Shown here: one piece after another, positions 7,710-16,369 of the stretch
Layout of the letters: each line of letters starts with the position of its first letter
Position numbering within the stretch: position 1 is the first letter of the stretch
Assembly: GCF_001563285.1 (NCBI RefSeq)
Contig: NZ_CP005188.1
Location: forward strand, 997,501-1,061,500
From: Sphingobium sp. MI1205
Lineage (GTDB): Bacteria; Pseudomonadota; Alphaproteobacteria; Sphingomonadales; Sphingomonadaceae
DNA length: 64,000 nucleotides
Direction of reading: 5' to 3'
The notes under the pieces: model-generated
The model's input: the letters and a program-made list of their open reading frames with translations, nothing else
Told to the model about the DNA's origin: nothing
Databases searched by the model: none
Made by a program: the position numbers and the translations under genes

Positions 7710-10127
7710 ATGCAGGATCATGAAACCGCCCATCCCCGCGTTCGCTCGCTCTATGCCGCTATCGTGGGTGCCATCCTTGCGATTGCGGGGCTTGTTCTGG
7801 CCATCGGAGGAGCGTGGCTCACGATCCTGGGCGGTTCGCCCTTCTACCTGATCGCCGGCATCGGCCTGCTCGCATCTGGCGCCCTGCTGATACGCGGCCG
7901 GTTATTGGGCGCTTGGCTTTATGGTGCGACATGGCTGCTCTCCATCCTGTGGGGGCTGGTCGAAACCGGGCTCGACGGCTGGGGTCTGATCCCCTTCGCG
8001 GTTGGCCCGACGATCCTGCTCGTCCTTGTTCTCCTGACACTTCCCCAACTCGGGAAATTCCGCTGGCGTACCGCGATCGGTGCGTCTGGCATCGCGATCT
8101 TCGCTCTCGTCATCGCGGGATTCGCGATCTCGCGCATCAACCGCACCGAAGCAGGCGCGCTGCCGGGCGTGATCGCCTCGACCGTCGCTGACCCTTCTCC
8201 GATGCGCGCCGGTACCGACTGGCCGGCCTATGGCGGCACCTATGCCGCGCAACGCTATTCACCGCTGGGCCAGATCACCCCCGACAACGTCGGCAAGCTG
8301 GAGCGGGCCTGGGTCTACAACACTGGCGACATGCCGCAGGGCGATCCGACGGACAGCAAATATGGTGCGGAAACAACGCCGCTGAAGGTCGGTGGCACGC
8401 TGTATCTCTGCTCGGCGACCAACATCCTTATCGCACTCGACCCCGCCACGGGGAAGCAGCGCTGGCGCTACGACCCGCAGGTCTCGGACGAGTGGATTCC
8501 CTATACCGCAGCCTGTCGCGGCGTCGCCTATTTCGCCGCACCGGGTGTCGGCGCGGACAGTGAGTGCGCCGCGCGGATCATCGAAGGAACGCTGGACGGC
8601 CGCCTGATCGCGGTCGATGCGCAGACTGGAAAGCCCTGCTCGGACTTCGGATCGAACGGCGCGGTCGATATCAAGCGCGGCATGGGCCCGGTCGAGCCTG
8701 GCATGGTCTCGATCACCTCGCCGCCCACGATCGTACAGGGCGTGATCGTGACCGGGCACCAAGTGCTCGACGGGCAGAAGCGCAGCGCGCCGTCCGGCGT
8801 CATCCAGGGCTTTGATGCCGTCACTGGCGAGCAGCGCTGGGCATGGGACATGGTGCATCCCCACTGGAACGGCCTGCCGCCCGAAGGGGAGCAATACGCG
8901 CGCGGCACGCCCAACATGTGGACGATCGCGAGCGGCGACGAAGCATTGGGCCTCGTCTATCTACCCATGGGCAACAGCGCGGTCGATTACTGGTCGGGCA
9001 GCCGCAGCCCGCAGGAGAATGCGTTTTCAACTTCGCTCGTCGCGCTCGACGTCACGACGGGCAAGCCGCGCTGGCGGTTCCAGACTGTGCGGCGCGATGT
9101 GTGGGACTATGATCTCGGCGCGCAGGGAACTCTGGTCGATTTTCCCAGCGCTGCGGGCAACGTCCCGGCGCTAATCTTGCCCAGCAAGCAGGGCGACATC
9201 TATGTCCTGGACCGGCGTACGGGACGACCGCTTTTCCCCGTACAGGAACGCGCGGTCCCACGTACGGGCGTGGAACCGCAACTTCGCAGTCCGACCCAGC
9301 CCTTTTCGAGCTATCATTCCCTCGCATTTCCGGCGCTCAAGGAAAGCGACATGTGGGGCATGTCGCCGATCGACCAGATGATCTGCCGCATCCAGTTCAA
9401 GCGCGCAGCCTATGGCGGGCCCTATACGCCCCCCACCGCGGACAGGCGCTTCGTCCAGTATCCCGGCTATAATGGCGGCACCGACTGGGGCGGCATCGCG
9501 GTCGATCCGGTGCGCGGTGTGATTGTCGCCAATTATAACGACATGCCCAACTACAACCGCCTGGTTCCGCGCGAGGAGGCCCAACGAAAGGGCTTCCCCG
9601 CTCCGCGCGGCGAGGAGTCCGCGCGCGGCGGCGACATGGGTGAAGGCGGGCATGGATCGCAGGATCCACAGGCGGGCACCCCTTATGCCATCGCCGTCAA
9701 TCCCGGCTGGCGCCTGCCGCTCACCGGCCTGCTCTGCAAGCGCCCGCCCTATGGTGGCATCCGCGCGATCGACATGCGCACCGGCAGGACAATCTGGGAC
9801 CGCCCGTTCGGCACCGCGAGGCGCAACGGGCCCTGGGGCATTCCGTCGATGCTGCCGGTGAACATCGGTACGCCCAACAACGGCGGGGCGGTTGTCACCG
9901 CCGGCGGACTCATCTTCATTGCCGCCGCGACCGACAATCTCATCCGCGCGATCGACATCCGAACCGGCGAAACGTTATGGCAGGACACGCTACCCGCAGG
10001 AGGACAGGCGACCCCATCGGTCTATGAGGTCAATGGCAAGCAATATGTGGTGATCATGGCCGGCGGTCATCACTTCATGGAGACACCGATCGGCGACGCG
10101 CTGGTCGCCTATGCGCTGCCGGACTGA
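7710..10127 (+). CDS. gcd: Membrane-bound PQQ-dependent dehydrogenase, glucose/quinate type
   Basis: The 805-residue protein has five N-terminal membrane helices (about residues 12-145) followed by a periplasmic eight-bladed PQQ beta-propeller beginning at DWPAYGGTYAAQRYSPL; RYSPL and repeated W-containing motifs are typical. It oxidises an aldose such as glucose (or a cyclic polyol) in the periplasm and passes electrons to ubiquinone, feeding the adjacent oxidase. The ATG at 7710 has a strong GGAGGGA seven bases upstream; an upstream in-frame ATG would overlap ctaG. Glucose versus quinate/shikimate specificity cannot be decided by eye. No PQQ synthesis genes are in the window. Confidence 0.9.
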   Translation: MQDHETAHPRVRSLYAAIVGAILAIAGLVLAIGGAWLTILGGSPFYLIAGIGLLASGALLIRGRLLGAWLYGATWLLSILWGLVETGLDGWGLIPFAVGPTILLVLVLLTLPQLGKFRWRTAIGASGIAIFALVIAGFAISRINRTEAGALPGVIASTVADPSPMRAGTDWPAYGGTYAAQRYSPLGQITPDNVGKLERAWVYNTGDMPQGDPTDSKYGAETTPLKVGGTLYLCSATNILIALDPATGKQRWRYDPQVSDEWIPYTAACRGVAYFAAPGVGADSECAARIIEGTLDGRLIAVDAQTGKPCSDFGSNGAVDIKRGMGPVEPGMVSITSPPTIVQGVIVTGHQVLDGQKRSAPSGVIQGFDAVTGEQRWAWDMVHPHWNGLPPEGEQYARGTPNMWTIASGDEALGLVYLPMGNSAVDYWSGSRSPQENAFSTSLVALDVTTGKPRWRFQTVRRDVWDYDLGAQGTLVDFPSAAGNVPALILPSKQGDIYVLDRRTGRPLFPVQERAVPRTGVEPQLRSPTQPFSSYHSLAFPALKESDMWGMSPIDQMICRIQFKRAAYGGPYTPPTADRRFVQYPGYNGGTDWGGIAVDPVRGVIVANYNDMPNYNRLVPREEAQRKGFPAPRGEESARGGDMGEGGHGSQDPQAGTPYAIAVNPGWRLPLTGLLCKRPPYGGIRAIDMRTGRTIWDRPFGTARRNGPWGIPSMLPVNIGTPNNGGAVVTAGGLIFIAAATDNLIRAIDIRTGETLWQDTLPAGGQATPSVYEVNGKQYVVIMAGGHHFMETPIGDALVAYALPD

Positions 10128-10142
10128 CCGCGGGCCTTTCCT

Positions 10143-10289
10143 ATGATCGCATTCGAGACGCTGCCGCTTCCGTTGCTCGTCGGCATGTTCGCGATCGCCA
10201 GTACAGTGGTATGGTGGTCCGGGGTTCGTCTCTCACGCTACGCGGGGCTGATTGCTGATCGGACCGGCCTCGGCCAGACGCTGATCGGC
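10143..10289 (+). pseudogene. N-terminal fragment of a sodium/calcium exchanger
   Basis: The first 49 codons (PLLVGMFAIASTVVWWSGVR, then LSRYAGLIADRTGLGQTLIG) match the first helix and loop of CaxA/YrbG-type Na+/Ca2+ antiporters, which continue with a long glycine-rich helix (LLLGGITSLPE-like). Here homology stops after LIG at about 10289 and the frame runs on into sequence antisense to the kinase gene. This is a truncated gene cut at a rearrangement junction; no other exchanger parts occur in the window. Confidence 0.65.
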
Positions 10290-10333
10290 GATTTCACAGA
10301 ATTTCTTAAGCGGCACGGCACGGTAAAGTTCAT

Positions 10334-10999
10334 TCAGGTGAAGCTTTCCACATCTGACCCTCGGAACTGCAATGGAAGCGTCAGTACAAAAAGCTTCGAT
10401 CCGGGCTTTGGCGTGCGAACTGCTCCGCCGCAAGAGGCGACGAGGCGACGGATCAGGTCCAGGCCCAGACCTCCGCCATTCGTGTGTTTCTGAGCGGTGA
10501 AGGAAGTCCCGTCATCATCCACGCTGATAATGATATGGTCACCTTCGGTCCGCGCCGCGATCACGACATGTCCACCGTTTTCATCGCGGAAGGCGTGTTT
10601 GAGGGCATTCGTGGCCAGTTCGTTCACGGCGAGCGACATGGGAGCTACGTGGGCCGGGTCCAATCCATCACAATCCTGATCGACCCGGAGCATGATCAGT
10701 ATGCCCCGCGGCGCGGCTTGGGCATTCAATGCGTCGCATATGTGCCGGAGTGCGCTTTCCAGGCTCGGCTTGTCGCTGCTCAGGGACGCCGCCCTTGCAT
10801 GCGCCAGAATGTCGATGCGCTCGGCCGCGTCGCGAAGGGCCGTTTTCGCTTCGGCATGAATTGCGCGGCGCGCCTGAAGAGAAAGCATTGCAACGATGAG
10901 TTGCAGGTCGTTGCTGGATCTGTGCATCGTTTCACGAAGCAGAAGCTGCGGATCGGAAGAGACCGTTGCTTTGGCATGACAGGATCGTTGTACGTTCAT
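10334..10999 (-). CDS. HisKA_2-type histidine kinase, no sensor domain
   Basis: The 221-residue protein contains a phosphoacceptor helix (LLRETMHRSSNDLQLIVAML, a divergent form of the LxEMHHRVKNNLQ box) near residues 20-45, then a HATPase domain with the N-box SLAVNELATNALKHAF, a DDGTSF D-box and GGGLGLDLIRRL near the end. No sensing domain precedes it. Its ATG at 10999 overlaps the stop of the Crp/Fnr gene (ATGA), so the regulator and kinase are co-expressed. Kinases of this family act in alphaproteobacterial general-stress and light signalling; here neither a cognate receiver nor a PhyR-like protein is adjacent. Confidence 0.8.
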   Translation of the reverse strand: MNVQRSCHAKATVSSDPQLLLRETMHRSSNDLQLIVAMLSLQARRAIHAEAKTALRDAAERIDILAHARAASLSSDKPSLESALRHICDALNAQAAPRGILIMLRVDQDCDGLDPAHVAPMSLAVNELATNALKHAFRDENGGHVVIAARTEGDHIIISVDDDGTSFTAQKHTNGGGLGLDLIRRLVASCGGAVRTPKPGSKLFVLTLPLQFRGSDVESFT

Positions 11000-11766
11000 G
11001 AGCATAGCTCTCGGCCACTGAACGGAGAGCCCGCATCGGAATTGCGTCCAAGGAGCCAAGATCTGGTCCGTTCCGACCGATGGAGATAGCTTTCGTCGAA
11101 CTCCGCGACCCTCAACAATTTCGTTACGCATGGAATATCTATTCTTGATCCGCGTCTCTCTATGACACCCAGGGAGCAAAGATGCCGGATCGTCCGGTTG
11201 ACGTGGACCGTCGTCAGCCCGAGAATATCGGCGATCTGTTCCTGACGGAGCGGCAGATCGAGTTGCACTGCATCGCCGTCACGCGCGCCGTCCAGTCGGG
11301 CCACGAGTTCGCACAGAAGATGTGCCAGACGCGCCATGGCCGACTTGCGGCCCAGGCATAATGTCCAACGGCCGAGCAACGCATTCTCGATCGCCATTCG
11401 GCTCAGGAATAGCTGGGCCACCTCGCTGGATGACTGGCTAAGCTCGATGGCGCGGCTGCGCTCCACCGCCAGGAATTTTGCCGGGGTGATAGTGCGGATC
11501 CCGTAATCGGGACGCGACAGGCTCAGGGAATCAAGGTTGCAGAAATCTCCCGGCAGCAAAACCGCCAGTATTTGCCGCGATCCATCGGCGGTGGTGGCGT
11601 AGCGGAACGCCCATCCATCCAGCAACAGATAAAGCGTGCTGCACGCGCTGCCTTCATCGATCAAAGTCGAGCCCGCCGACATCGATCGCGCTATGGCCTG
11701 GGTTTGGATAAGGTCGAGTGCATCACCGGCCATGTTCGTACACCTCGCCAGAAAGAGTGGCTGCAT
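10996..11766 (-). CDS. Crp/Fnr family transcriptional regulator
   Basis: The 256-residue protein has an N-terminal cyclic-nucleotide-binding-type beta barrel (LIDEGSACSTLYLLLDGWAF, then LLPGDFCNLDSLSL) and a C-terminal winged helix with recognition helix QEQIADILGLTTVHVNRTIR. There is no N-terminal cysteine cluster as in FNR, so it is not an iron-sulfur oxygen sensor of that type. The ATG at 11766 is preferred because the barrel starts soon after it; the frame is open to 11820. It heads an operon with the kinase that overlaps its stop and is divergent from the second Crp/Fnr gene at 12161. Confidence 0.85.
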   Translation of the reverse strand: MQPLFLARCTNMAGDALDLIQTQAIARSMSAGSTLIDEGSACSTLYLLLDGWAFRYATTADGSRQILAVLLPGDFCNLDSLSLSRPDYGIRTITPAKFLAVERSRAIELSQSSSEVAQLFLSRMAIENALLGRWTLCLGRKSAMARLAHLLCELVARLDGARDGDAVQLDLPLRQEQIADILGLTTVHVNRTIRHLCSLGVIERRGSRIDIPCVTKLLRVAEFDESYLHRSERTRSWLLGRNSDAGSPFSGRELCS

Positions 11767-12160
11767 GCCAAAGCGGCGCGAATAACAGGCGTCGTGGCAC
11801 GGGTGCGGTGGGATTCTCAATAAAGCTACGCAAAATGAGAATGGAGCGTGTTAATATTTGCTCCAAAGAACGGCTATTCATCATCAAAAACGCTCTCCAG
11901 CTCCCCTCTATGCCTTCATGAGCAACAGAATGTGGGCAGATATTCATCGAAACATGACTCACCGCATGTGGATTTATGAGCATACGCTGATGGATAAATA
12001 CTCCAACGCTCAAAGCTGTTTCTGTATGATAGCTGACAAACATGGGCTGGCCGGATGACATGACATCCGATTGGGTCTAGACTGAGCCATCACCTGCCGA
12101 TTTCCGGGCGCAGGTGGCTGAGAGTTCGTTCGCTCCCGCCCTGCTGTATGCGAGGAGTTC
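11767..12160. other. Intergenic region between divergent Crp/Fnr genes
   Basis: This 394-bp stretch has no convincing gene. The part at 11830-12060 is visibly richer in A and T than its surroundings (GTTAATATTTGC, ATGGATAAATAC) and must carry the two divergent promoters. Short frames in it have no recognisable product. The right end carries the hairpin listed at 12091-12116. Confidence 0.6.
12091..12116. promoter_or_regulatory. Inverted repeat in the leader of the second Crp/Fnr gene
   Basis: CACCTGC (12091-12097) and GCAGGTG (12110-12116) form a perfect 7-bp inverted repeat around a 12-base spacer, 45 bp before the start codon. It could be an operator or an RNA hairpin in the untranslated leader. 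The following GGCTGAGAG recalls part of a thiamine riboswitch, but the rest of that motif is absent. Confidence 0.35.
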
Positions 12161-12877
12161 ATGTCTCAGCCCACCAAATCGTACGTGCGGAACTGCCTGC
12201 TGTCATCCTTGTCGGCGGTGGCTTACGAGACCGTGCGACCCCATCTGGAATCGGTCACGCTCGAAAAAGGAGATGTGCTGATCGAACGGGACACGCCATT
12301 CACGCATGTTCACTTTTTCGACCGGGGGATCGGTTCGATGGTGGTGGCGACGCCCGATAGTCGCCGCGTCGAAGTCGGCATTTTCGGGCGCGACGGCATG
12401 TCGGGGATCAGCGCCGTCCTTGGAGTGGACCGGGTTTCGCAGCAGACCCTCGTTCAGGTCGCCGGGGATGGTTATCGGATGGAGGTCGCCGCATTGCGCC
12501 AGGCGCTTGCTGCCTCGCCAGAATTGCTCGCAAAGCTGCTGCTTTATATCCAGACCATGATCACGCAGGCGAGTTTCACAGCCCTCTCCAATGCCAATCA
12601 ACTGATCGAAGAACGGCTCGCCCGCTGGCTGTTGATGTGCCACGATCGCGTCGATGGCGACGATATCGGCATCACACATGAATTTCTTTCCATCATGCTG
12701 GCGGTCCAGCGTCCCAGCGTGACTTCCGCGTTGCATGTCATCGAAGGCAACGGCTTCATCCGGTCCACGCGCGGCAATATCAAGATACTCGACCGGGAAG
12801 CGCTCGTCGAATTTTCCGACAGCAGCTACGGCGTCCCGGAAGCGGAATATCGCCGACTGATCGGCGAGCCGAGTTGA
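12161..12877 (+). CDS. Crp/Fnr family transcriptional regulator
   Basis: The 238-residue protein has the cNMP-binding-type barrel (LEKGDVLIERDTPFTHVHFF, EVGIFGRDGMSG) and a C-terminal winged helix whose recognition region reads GITHEFLSIMLAVQRPSVTSAL, typical of a large sphingomonad/rhizobial Crp/Fnr subgroup. It lacks a cysteine cluster for an iron-sulfur centre. GAGGAG lies about 8 bp upstream of the ATG. The target genes are unknown; the neighbouring DUF6894 and GH65 genes run the same way. Confidence 0.88.
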   Translation: MSQPTKSYVRNCLLSSLSAVAYETVRPHLESVTLEKGDVLIERDTPFTHVHFFDRGIGSMVVATPDSRRVEVGIFGRDGMSGISAVLGVDRVSQQTLVQVAGDGYRMEVAALRQALAASPELLAKLLLYIQTMITQASFTALSNANQLIEERLARWLLMCHDRVDGDDIGITHEFLSIMLAVQRPSVTSALHVIEGNGFIRSTRGNIKILDREALVEFSDSSYGVPEAEYRRLIGEPS

Positions 12878-12887
12878 AGCCGCCGGC

Positions 12888-13154
12888 ATGCCGCGCTTTT
12901 TCCTTCATCAACAAACCCGGACGTCGAGGATCGATGACCCAGAGGGAAGCGACTTGCCTGATCTGGCGGCTGCGCGAGGCGAAGCTGTCAGAGCTGCCAG
13001 GCAATTGCTGGCGGCGGCTCTGCTGGAAGGCGTCGATCCGCAGGGCGTCGGTTTTGAAATCAGCGATGAGTGGGGCTGCAACCTGCTTTACGTCGCCTTC
13101 CGCGATGTTCTGCCACCATCCTTCTGTGATCCGCCAGTCGGGACAGCTTGGTAA
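12888..13154 (+). CDS. DUF6894 family protein
   Basis: The 88-residue protein starts MPRFFLHQQT and contains DDPEGSDLPDLAAARGEAVR and FEISDEWG...VAFRDVLP. This is the pattern of DUF6894 proteins (MPRYFFH..., D-x-EG-x-E/DLPDL), small cytoplasmic proteins abundant in Sphingomonadaceae and rhizobia, often in many copies, with unknown function. It follows the Crp/Fnr gene after 10 bp and may be co-transcribed. No strong ribosome-binding site is visible. Confidence 0.8.
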   Translation: MPRFFLHQQTRTSRIDDPEGSDLPDLAAARGEAVRAARQLLAAALLEGVDPQGVGFEISDEWGCNLLYVAFRDVLPPSFCDPPVGTAW

Positions 13155-13344
13155 GGTATCGAACAGAAGAAGCTGAACATCTCGCCAGAGGGCCTGTTCG
13201 CGCTCTAACGCAGGCAAGACGACGACCGATTTTCAGATTACCCTTGATCCTTGCGAGGCCCTTTTATTGCGGCCCAAGCCGACATTTCATGGAACCACGC
13301 AACCGCTCCACCGATTGGTGGCTGTTGGTCATGGAGGTGGCTTC

Positions 13345-15405
13345 GTGGAAAAGCCGATCAGTCCAGATTCGGTTCAGGGCGCTCGCGGCGACGATCTTCC
13401 CGCTTATGTTGGAAACGGGCTGATCGGCCTTAGAGTGCGTGAAGTCCCGTTGCTCCCCGGCTCCACGATCCTGAACGGTGTCGTGGGGCTACACACGGAC
13501 GAAACGATCGAAGCAGCCGTCCCGGTTCCCTACCCGCTTGCTGGAGATCTGGGGATCGGCGAGGCATGGCTGTCCGAACAGCCGTGGTCGATCGGTGACC
13601 TGGAGCAGCGATATGATTTTTACCATGGCGAGTTGACGAGCCGCTTCACCTTCCATCAGGGCGAACTCACCATCAAGGTGGAGGCGCTGACTTTCGCCAA
13701 TCGAAGCGACCCCGTTCTTGTTCTCCAGACGGTTGACTTATCCGCGAACAAGCCATGTGAAGTCCGGGTTCGTGCCATGATTTCTACGGCAAATGTGCGG
13801 GGGCATGCCGAAGAGCGCGAAACCGGTGGGAAGGCAGAAGGGCGCGATGGAGCCATGCTGTGGATCCCCGAGGGTGGGATGAGCTGTTGCGGCATCGCCT
13901 GCCACAGCCAATGCACGGCTGAATCGGAAGAGCCGCAGTTCAAGGAAAAGTGCGGATCGGGGCCCCTCATTACCGAATATCGAATCGACCTGAAGTCCGG
14001 GAAGGCCGTCCGCCTGGAGCAGATCGCCGCCCTCGTCCCGTCAGTTGTCCATCATCGGCCCAAACAGGAGGCGGTCCGCCGACTGGCGAAGGGGCTGGAC
14101 CTCGGCTTCGCAAAGCTGCGCGCGCTCAATCGGGAGAGTTGGGCCGAACTCTGGCGAGGCCGCATCACCGTCGATGGAGCCAGCAGTGAACATCAGCGAC
14201 TGATCGACGCAGGGTTTTTCTATCTGAACAGTTCCGCTCATCGAGCCTCGGCGGCTGCGACGTCCATGTTCGGCCTCGCGAGCTGGCCGAATTACAACTA
14301 TTATTATGGCCATGTAATGTGGGACATCGACGCTTTCTGTGTTCCGCCCCTGCTTCTCGTCCAGCCGGACGCGGCGAAAAGCTTGCTCGACTTTCGGGCT
14401 GGCCATCTTGATGCCGCCCTCGCCTATGCCAAGCTCGACGGACATGCAGGACTTCGCTTCCCCTGGCAGGCCGCCCCGCTATCCGGTGAAGAGGCGACGC
14501 CCGGTGCGGGGCCTGCCGCAGCGCATGCGGCGCATGTGTCGGTTCATGTCGCGCGTGCCTTCGCTCTTCACGCCGAAGTCACTCGCGACAGACGCTACGT
14601 GCGGGATCGTGGATGGACTATTCTGGCCGGGGTGGCCGAGTGGCTGACATCGCGACTGACGATGACCGAGCGGGGGGCTGAACTGCTCAGGGCGACTGGC
14701 CCGGCGGAAGTGCCGGAGCCACCGAACAATGACAGCTTCACGCTGATGGCGGCATTCGACCTGCTCACCCGCACGGTCCGCATCGGCAAGGCTATCGGCG
14801 CCGATGTGCCGACCTTGTGGTCCGATGTTCTGGAGTGTCTCTATCTCCCGGAAAGAAGCAATGGTGCTATACCATCGCATGACGACTTTAACGTCAACGA
14901 GCCGAAGGGGGCGACGCCATCGCCCTTGGCCGGTTTCTTTCCGCTCTATTACCCTGCTTCCGATCGACAGAGGAAGGCGACGCTGGAGCTTTTCCTGCCC
15001 CGTTGGCGCGACTATGTGGGTTCGCCGATGTTGCCTGCCTTCTATCCCATCTGGGCAGCGATGACGGGCGACAGGGGCCTTGCCCTTGAACTGTTTCAGG
15101 AAGGCTATGCGGCTTATGACAAGGGCCGCTTCCACCAATGTCTCGAATATCGGGAGGATCACGCCGATTCTAAAGTGCCCGCAGGTCCCTTCATGGCCAA
15201 TATCGGCGGCATGTTGATGACCATGCTGCTGGGACTGCCCGGGCTGGAAATTTCAGGGGATGACCCGGCCAGTTGGGGACGCCGGCAGGTGGTTCTGCCC
15301 GCCGGATGGAAGAGCATCACAGTCGAGCGGCTCTGGGCCGGGGGACAGCCAATGAGGCTTATCGCCGAGCAGGGGGCGGAACGGGCGCGGCTCGCCCCCG
15401 CATAG
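13345..15405 (+). CDS. GH65-type glycoside hydrolase/phosphorylase
   Basis: The 686-residue protein resembles the glycosyl hydrolase family 65 fold: an N-terminal beta-sandwich (to about residue 250) and an (alpha/alpha)6 barrel with YYYGHVMWDIDAFCVPPLLL and FPWQAAPLSGEEATPG, matching the WDxEx and FPW.SA..G.E patterns of trehalose/kojibiose phosphorylases and the ATHL1 (PGGHG) glucosidase branch. It probably cleaves an alpha-glucoside; no signal peptide is seen. I choose GTG at 13345 because GGAGGTGG ends 4 bp upstream; a TTG at 13267 would add 26 residues without homology. The 3' end overlaps the convergent transporter gene by 47 bp. Confidence 0.85.
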   Translation: MEKPISPDSVQGARGDDLPAYVGNGLIGLRVREVPLLPGSTILNGVVGLHTDETIEAAVPVPYPLAGDLGIGEAWLSEQPWSIGDLEQRYDFYHGELTSRFTFHQGELTIKVEALTFANRSDPVLVLQTVDLSANKPCEVRVRAMISTANVRGHAEERETGGKAEGRDGAMLWIPEGGMSCCGIACHSQCTAESEEPQFKEKCGSGPLITEYRIDLKSGKAVRLEQIAALVPSVVHHRPKQEAVRRLAKGLDLGFAKLRALNRESWAELWRGRITVDGASSEHQRLIDAGFFYLNSSAHRASAAATSMFGLASWPNYNYYYGHVMWDIDAFCVPPLLLVQPDAAKSLLDFRAGHLDAALAYAKLDGHAGLRFPWQAAPLSGEEATPGAGPAAAHAAHVSVHVARAFALHAEVTRDRRYVRDRGWTILAGVAEWLTSRLTMTERGAELLRATGPAEVPEPPNNDSFTLMAAFDLLTRTVRIGKAIGADVPTLWSDVLECLYLPERSNGAIPSHDDFNVNEPKGATPSPLAGFFPLYYPASDRQRKATLELFLPRWRDYVGSPMLPAFYPIWAAMTGDRGLALELFQEGYAAYDKGRFHQCLEYREDHADSKVPAGPFMANIGGMLMTMLLGLPGLEISGDDPASWGRRQVVLPAGWKSITVERLWAGGQPMRLIAEQGAERARLAPA

Positions 15406-16369
15406 ATCGACGCAGCCAGGAACCGTGGCGCGCGCGAAGGCGGCCCAAAATTCCTTCGCGGTAGAGGGTATAGGCTCCGCTAAGGGCTATGAGCAGAATT
15501 CCCGCGAGCGAAATGGCGTCAGGCCAGCTTCGAAAGACGACAAGCCCTACCACAGTGGCGAACAGCACTTGAGCATAGGAAAAGGGCGCAAGGAAGGATG
15601 CGTCGCACTGACGATAAGCGGCCACGAGCAGCCATTGGCCAACCGCGTAAAGTGTCCCCATCAGGCCGGCAACCAAGACTTCCCGGCTCGCCATCGGCAC
15701 GAACCACGCCGGGCTGCTGATGGTGAGGGCGAATAACCCGATGCCGGATGACCATAGCAGCGTGGTTGGCAGCGGATCCCGATCGCCGATGCCGCGCGTG
15801 AAGATCACCGCCAAAGCGCCGCAAAGGGCGGAGCCCAGAGGAAAGAGCGCAGCCTGCGTAAAAGCGTCGGCTCCAGGTCGAACCACGATGATAACACCCG
15901 CAAGGCCCAGCAGAACCGCAGTCCAGCGGCGACGCTTCACGACCTCTCCCAGTAGCGGGATGGACAGGATGGTGACGAACGCGGGCGTTGCAAAGGAAAT
16001 CGCTGTGGCCTCTGCGACAGGCAAACGCCCGAGACCGAGCAGGAAAAGAGTAGCGGAAAGCAGCAGGCAAAAGGCCCGCCGAAGCTGAAGGCTGGGCTGA
16101 TTGCTGAGGGGCGAAGACAGCCCCGCCCGCTTCGCCAGCCAGAGCGCAAAGACGAAAAACAGAATGTAGCGAAGCCACGCAATCTGAAAGCCGGGCATGT
16201 TGTCGCCCAGCTTTTTGGCGAAAGCGTCGGAAAGAGTGAAGAAGAACACGGCGCCCAGGACCATGAGGATAGGTCGTCCGCTCGCTGGTGCATCTTCCTC
16301 TCCCGCCTCGATCTGCGGGGGCAGCCCGTCGGGACCGGGCCATGCAACGACAGGGCGATTGCGGCGCAT
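15359..16369 (-). CDS. DMT-superfamily (EamA) transporter
   Basis: The 336-residue membrane protein has about ten helices arranged as two EamA repeats (first MVLGAVFFFTLSDAFAKKLG, second starting near ALFPLGSALCGALAV). The substrates of such drug/metabolite exporters are diverse and cannot be predicted here. Its ATG shares one base with the stop of the upstream SDR gene (TGATG), so the two form an operon. The N-terminal 35 residues are hydrophilic and longer than usual. Confidence 0.85.
   Translation of the reverse strand: MRRNRPVVAWPGPDGLPPQIEAGEEDAPASGRPILMVLGAVFFFTLSDAFAKKLGDNMPGFQIAWLRYILFFVFALWLAKRAGLSSPLSNQPSLQLRRAFCLLLSATLFLLGLGRLPVAEATAISFATPAFVTILSIPLLGEVVKRRRWTAVLLGLAGVIIVVRPGADAFTQAALFPLGSALCGALAVIFTRGIGDRDPLPTTLLWSSGIGLFALTISSPAWFVPMASREVLVAGLMGTLYAVGQWLLVAAYRQCDASFLAPFSYAQVLFATVVGLVVFRSWPDAISLAGILLIALSGAYTLYREGILGRLRARHGSWLRRSMRGRAAPVPPPARR

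Noticed and set aside
12091..12160. Thiamine riboswitch before the second Crp/Fnr gene, suggested by GGCTGAGAG
   Set aside because: The remaining conserved parts of the THI element (ACCTGATCTGGATAATGCCAGC-like) are absent, and the gene is not part of thiamine metabolism.
13291..13316. EcfG promoter before the GH65 gene
   Set aside because: GGAAC occurs at 13291, but ATT, not GTT, lies at 18 bases, and the start codon at 13345 would leave little support.
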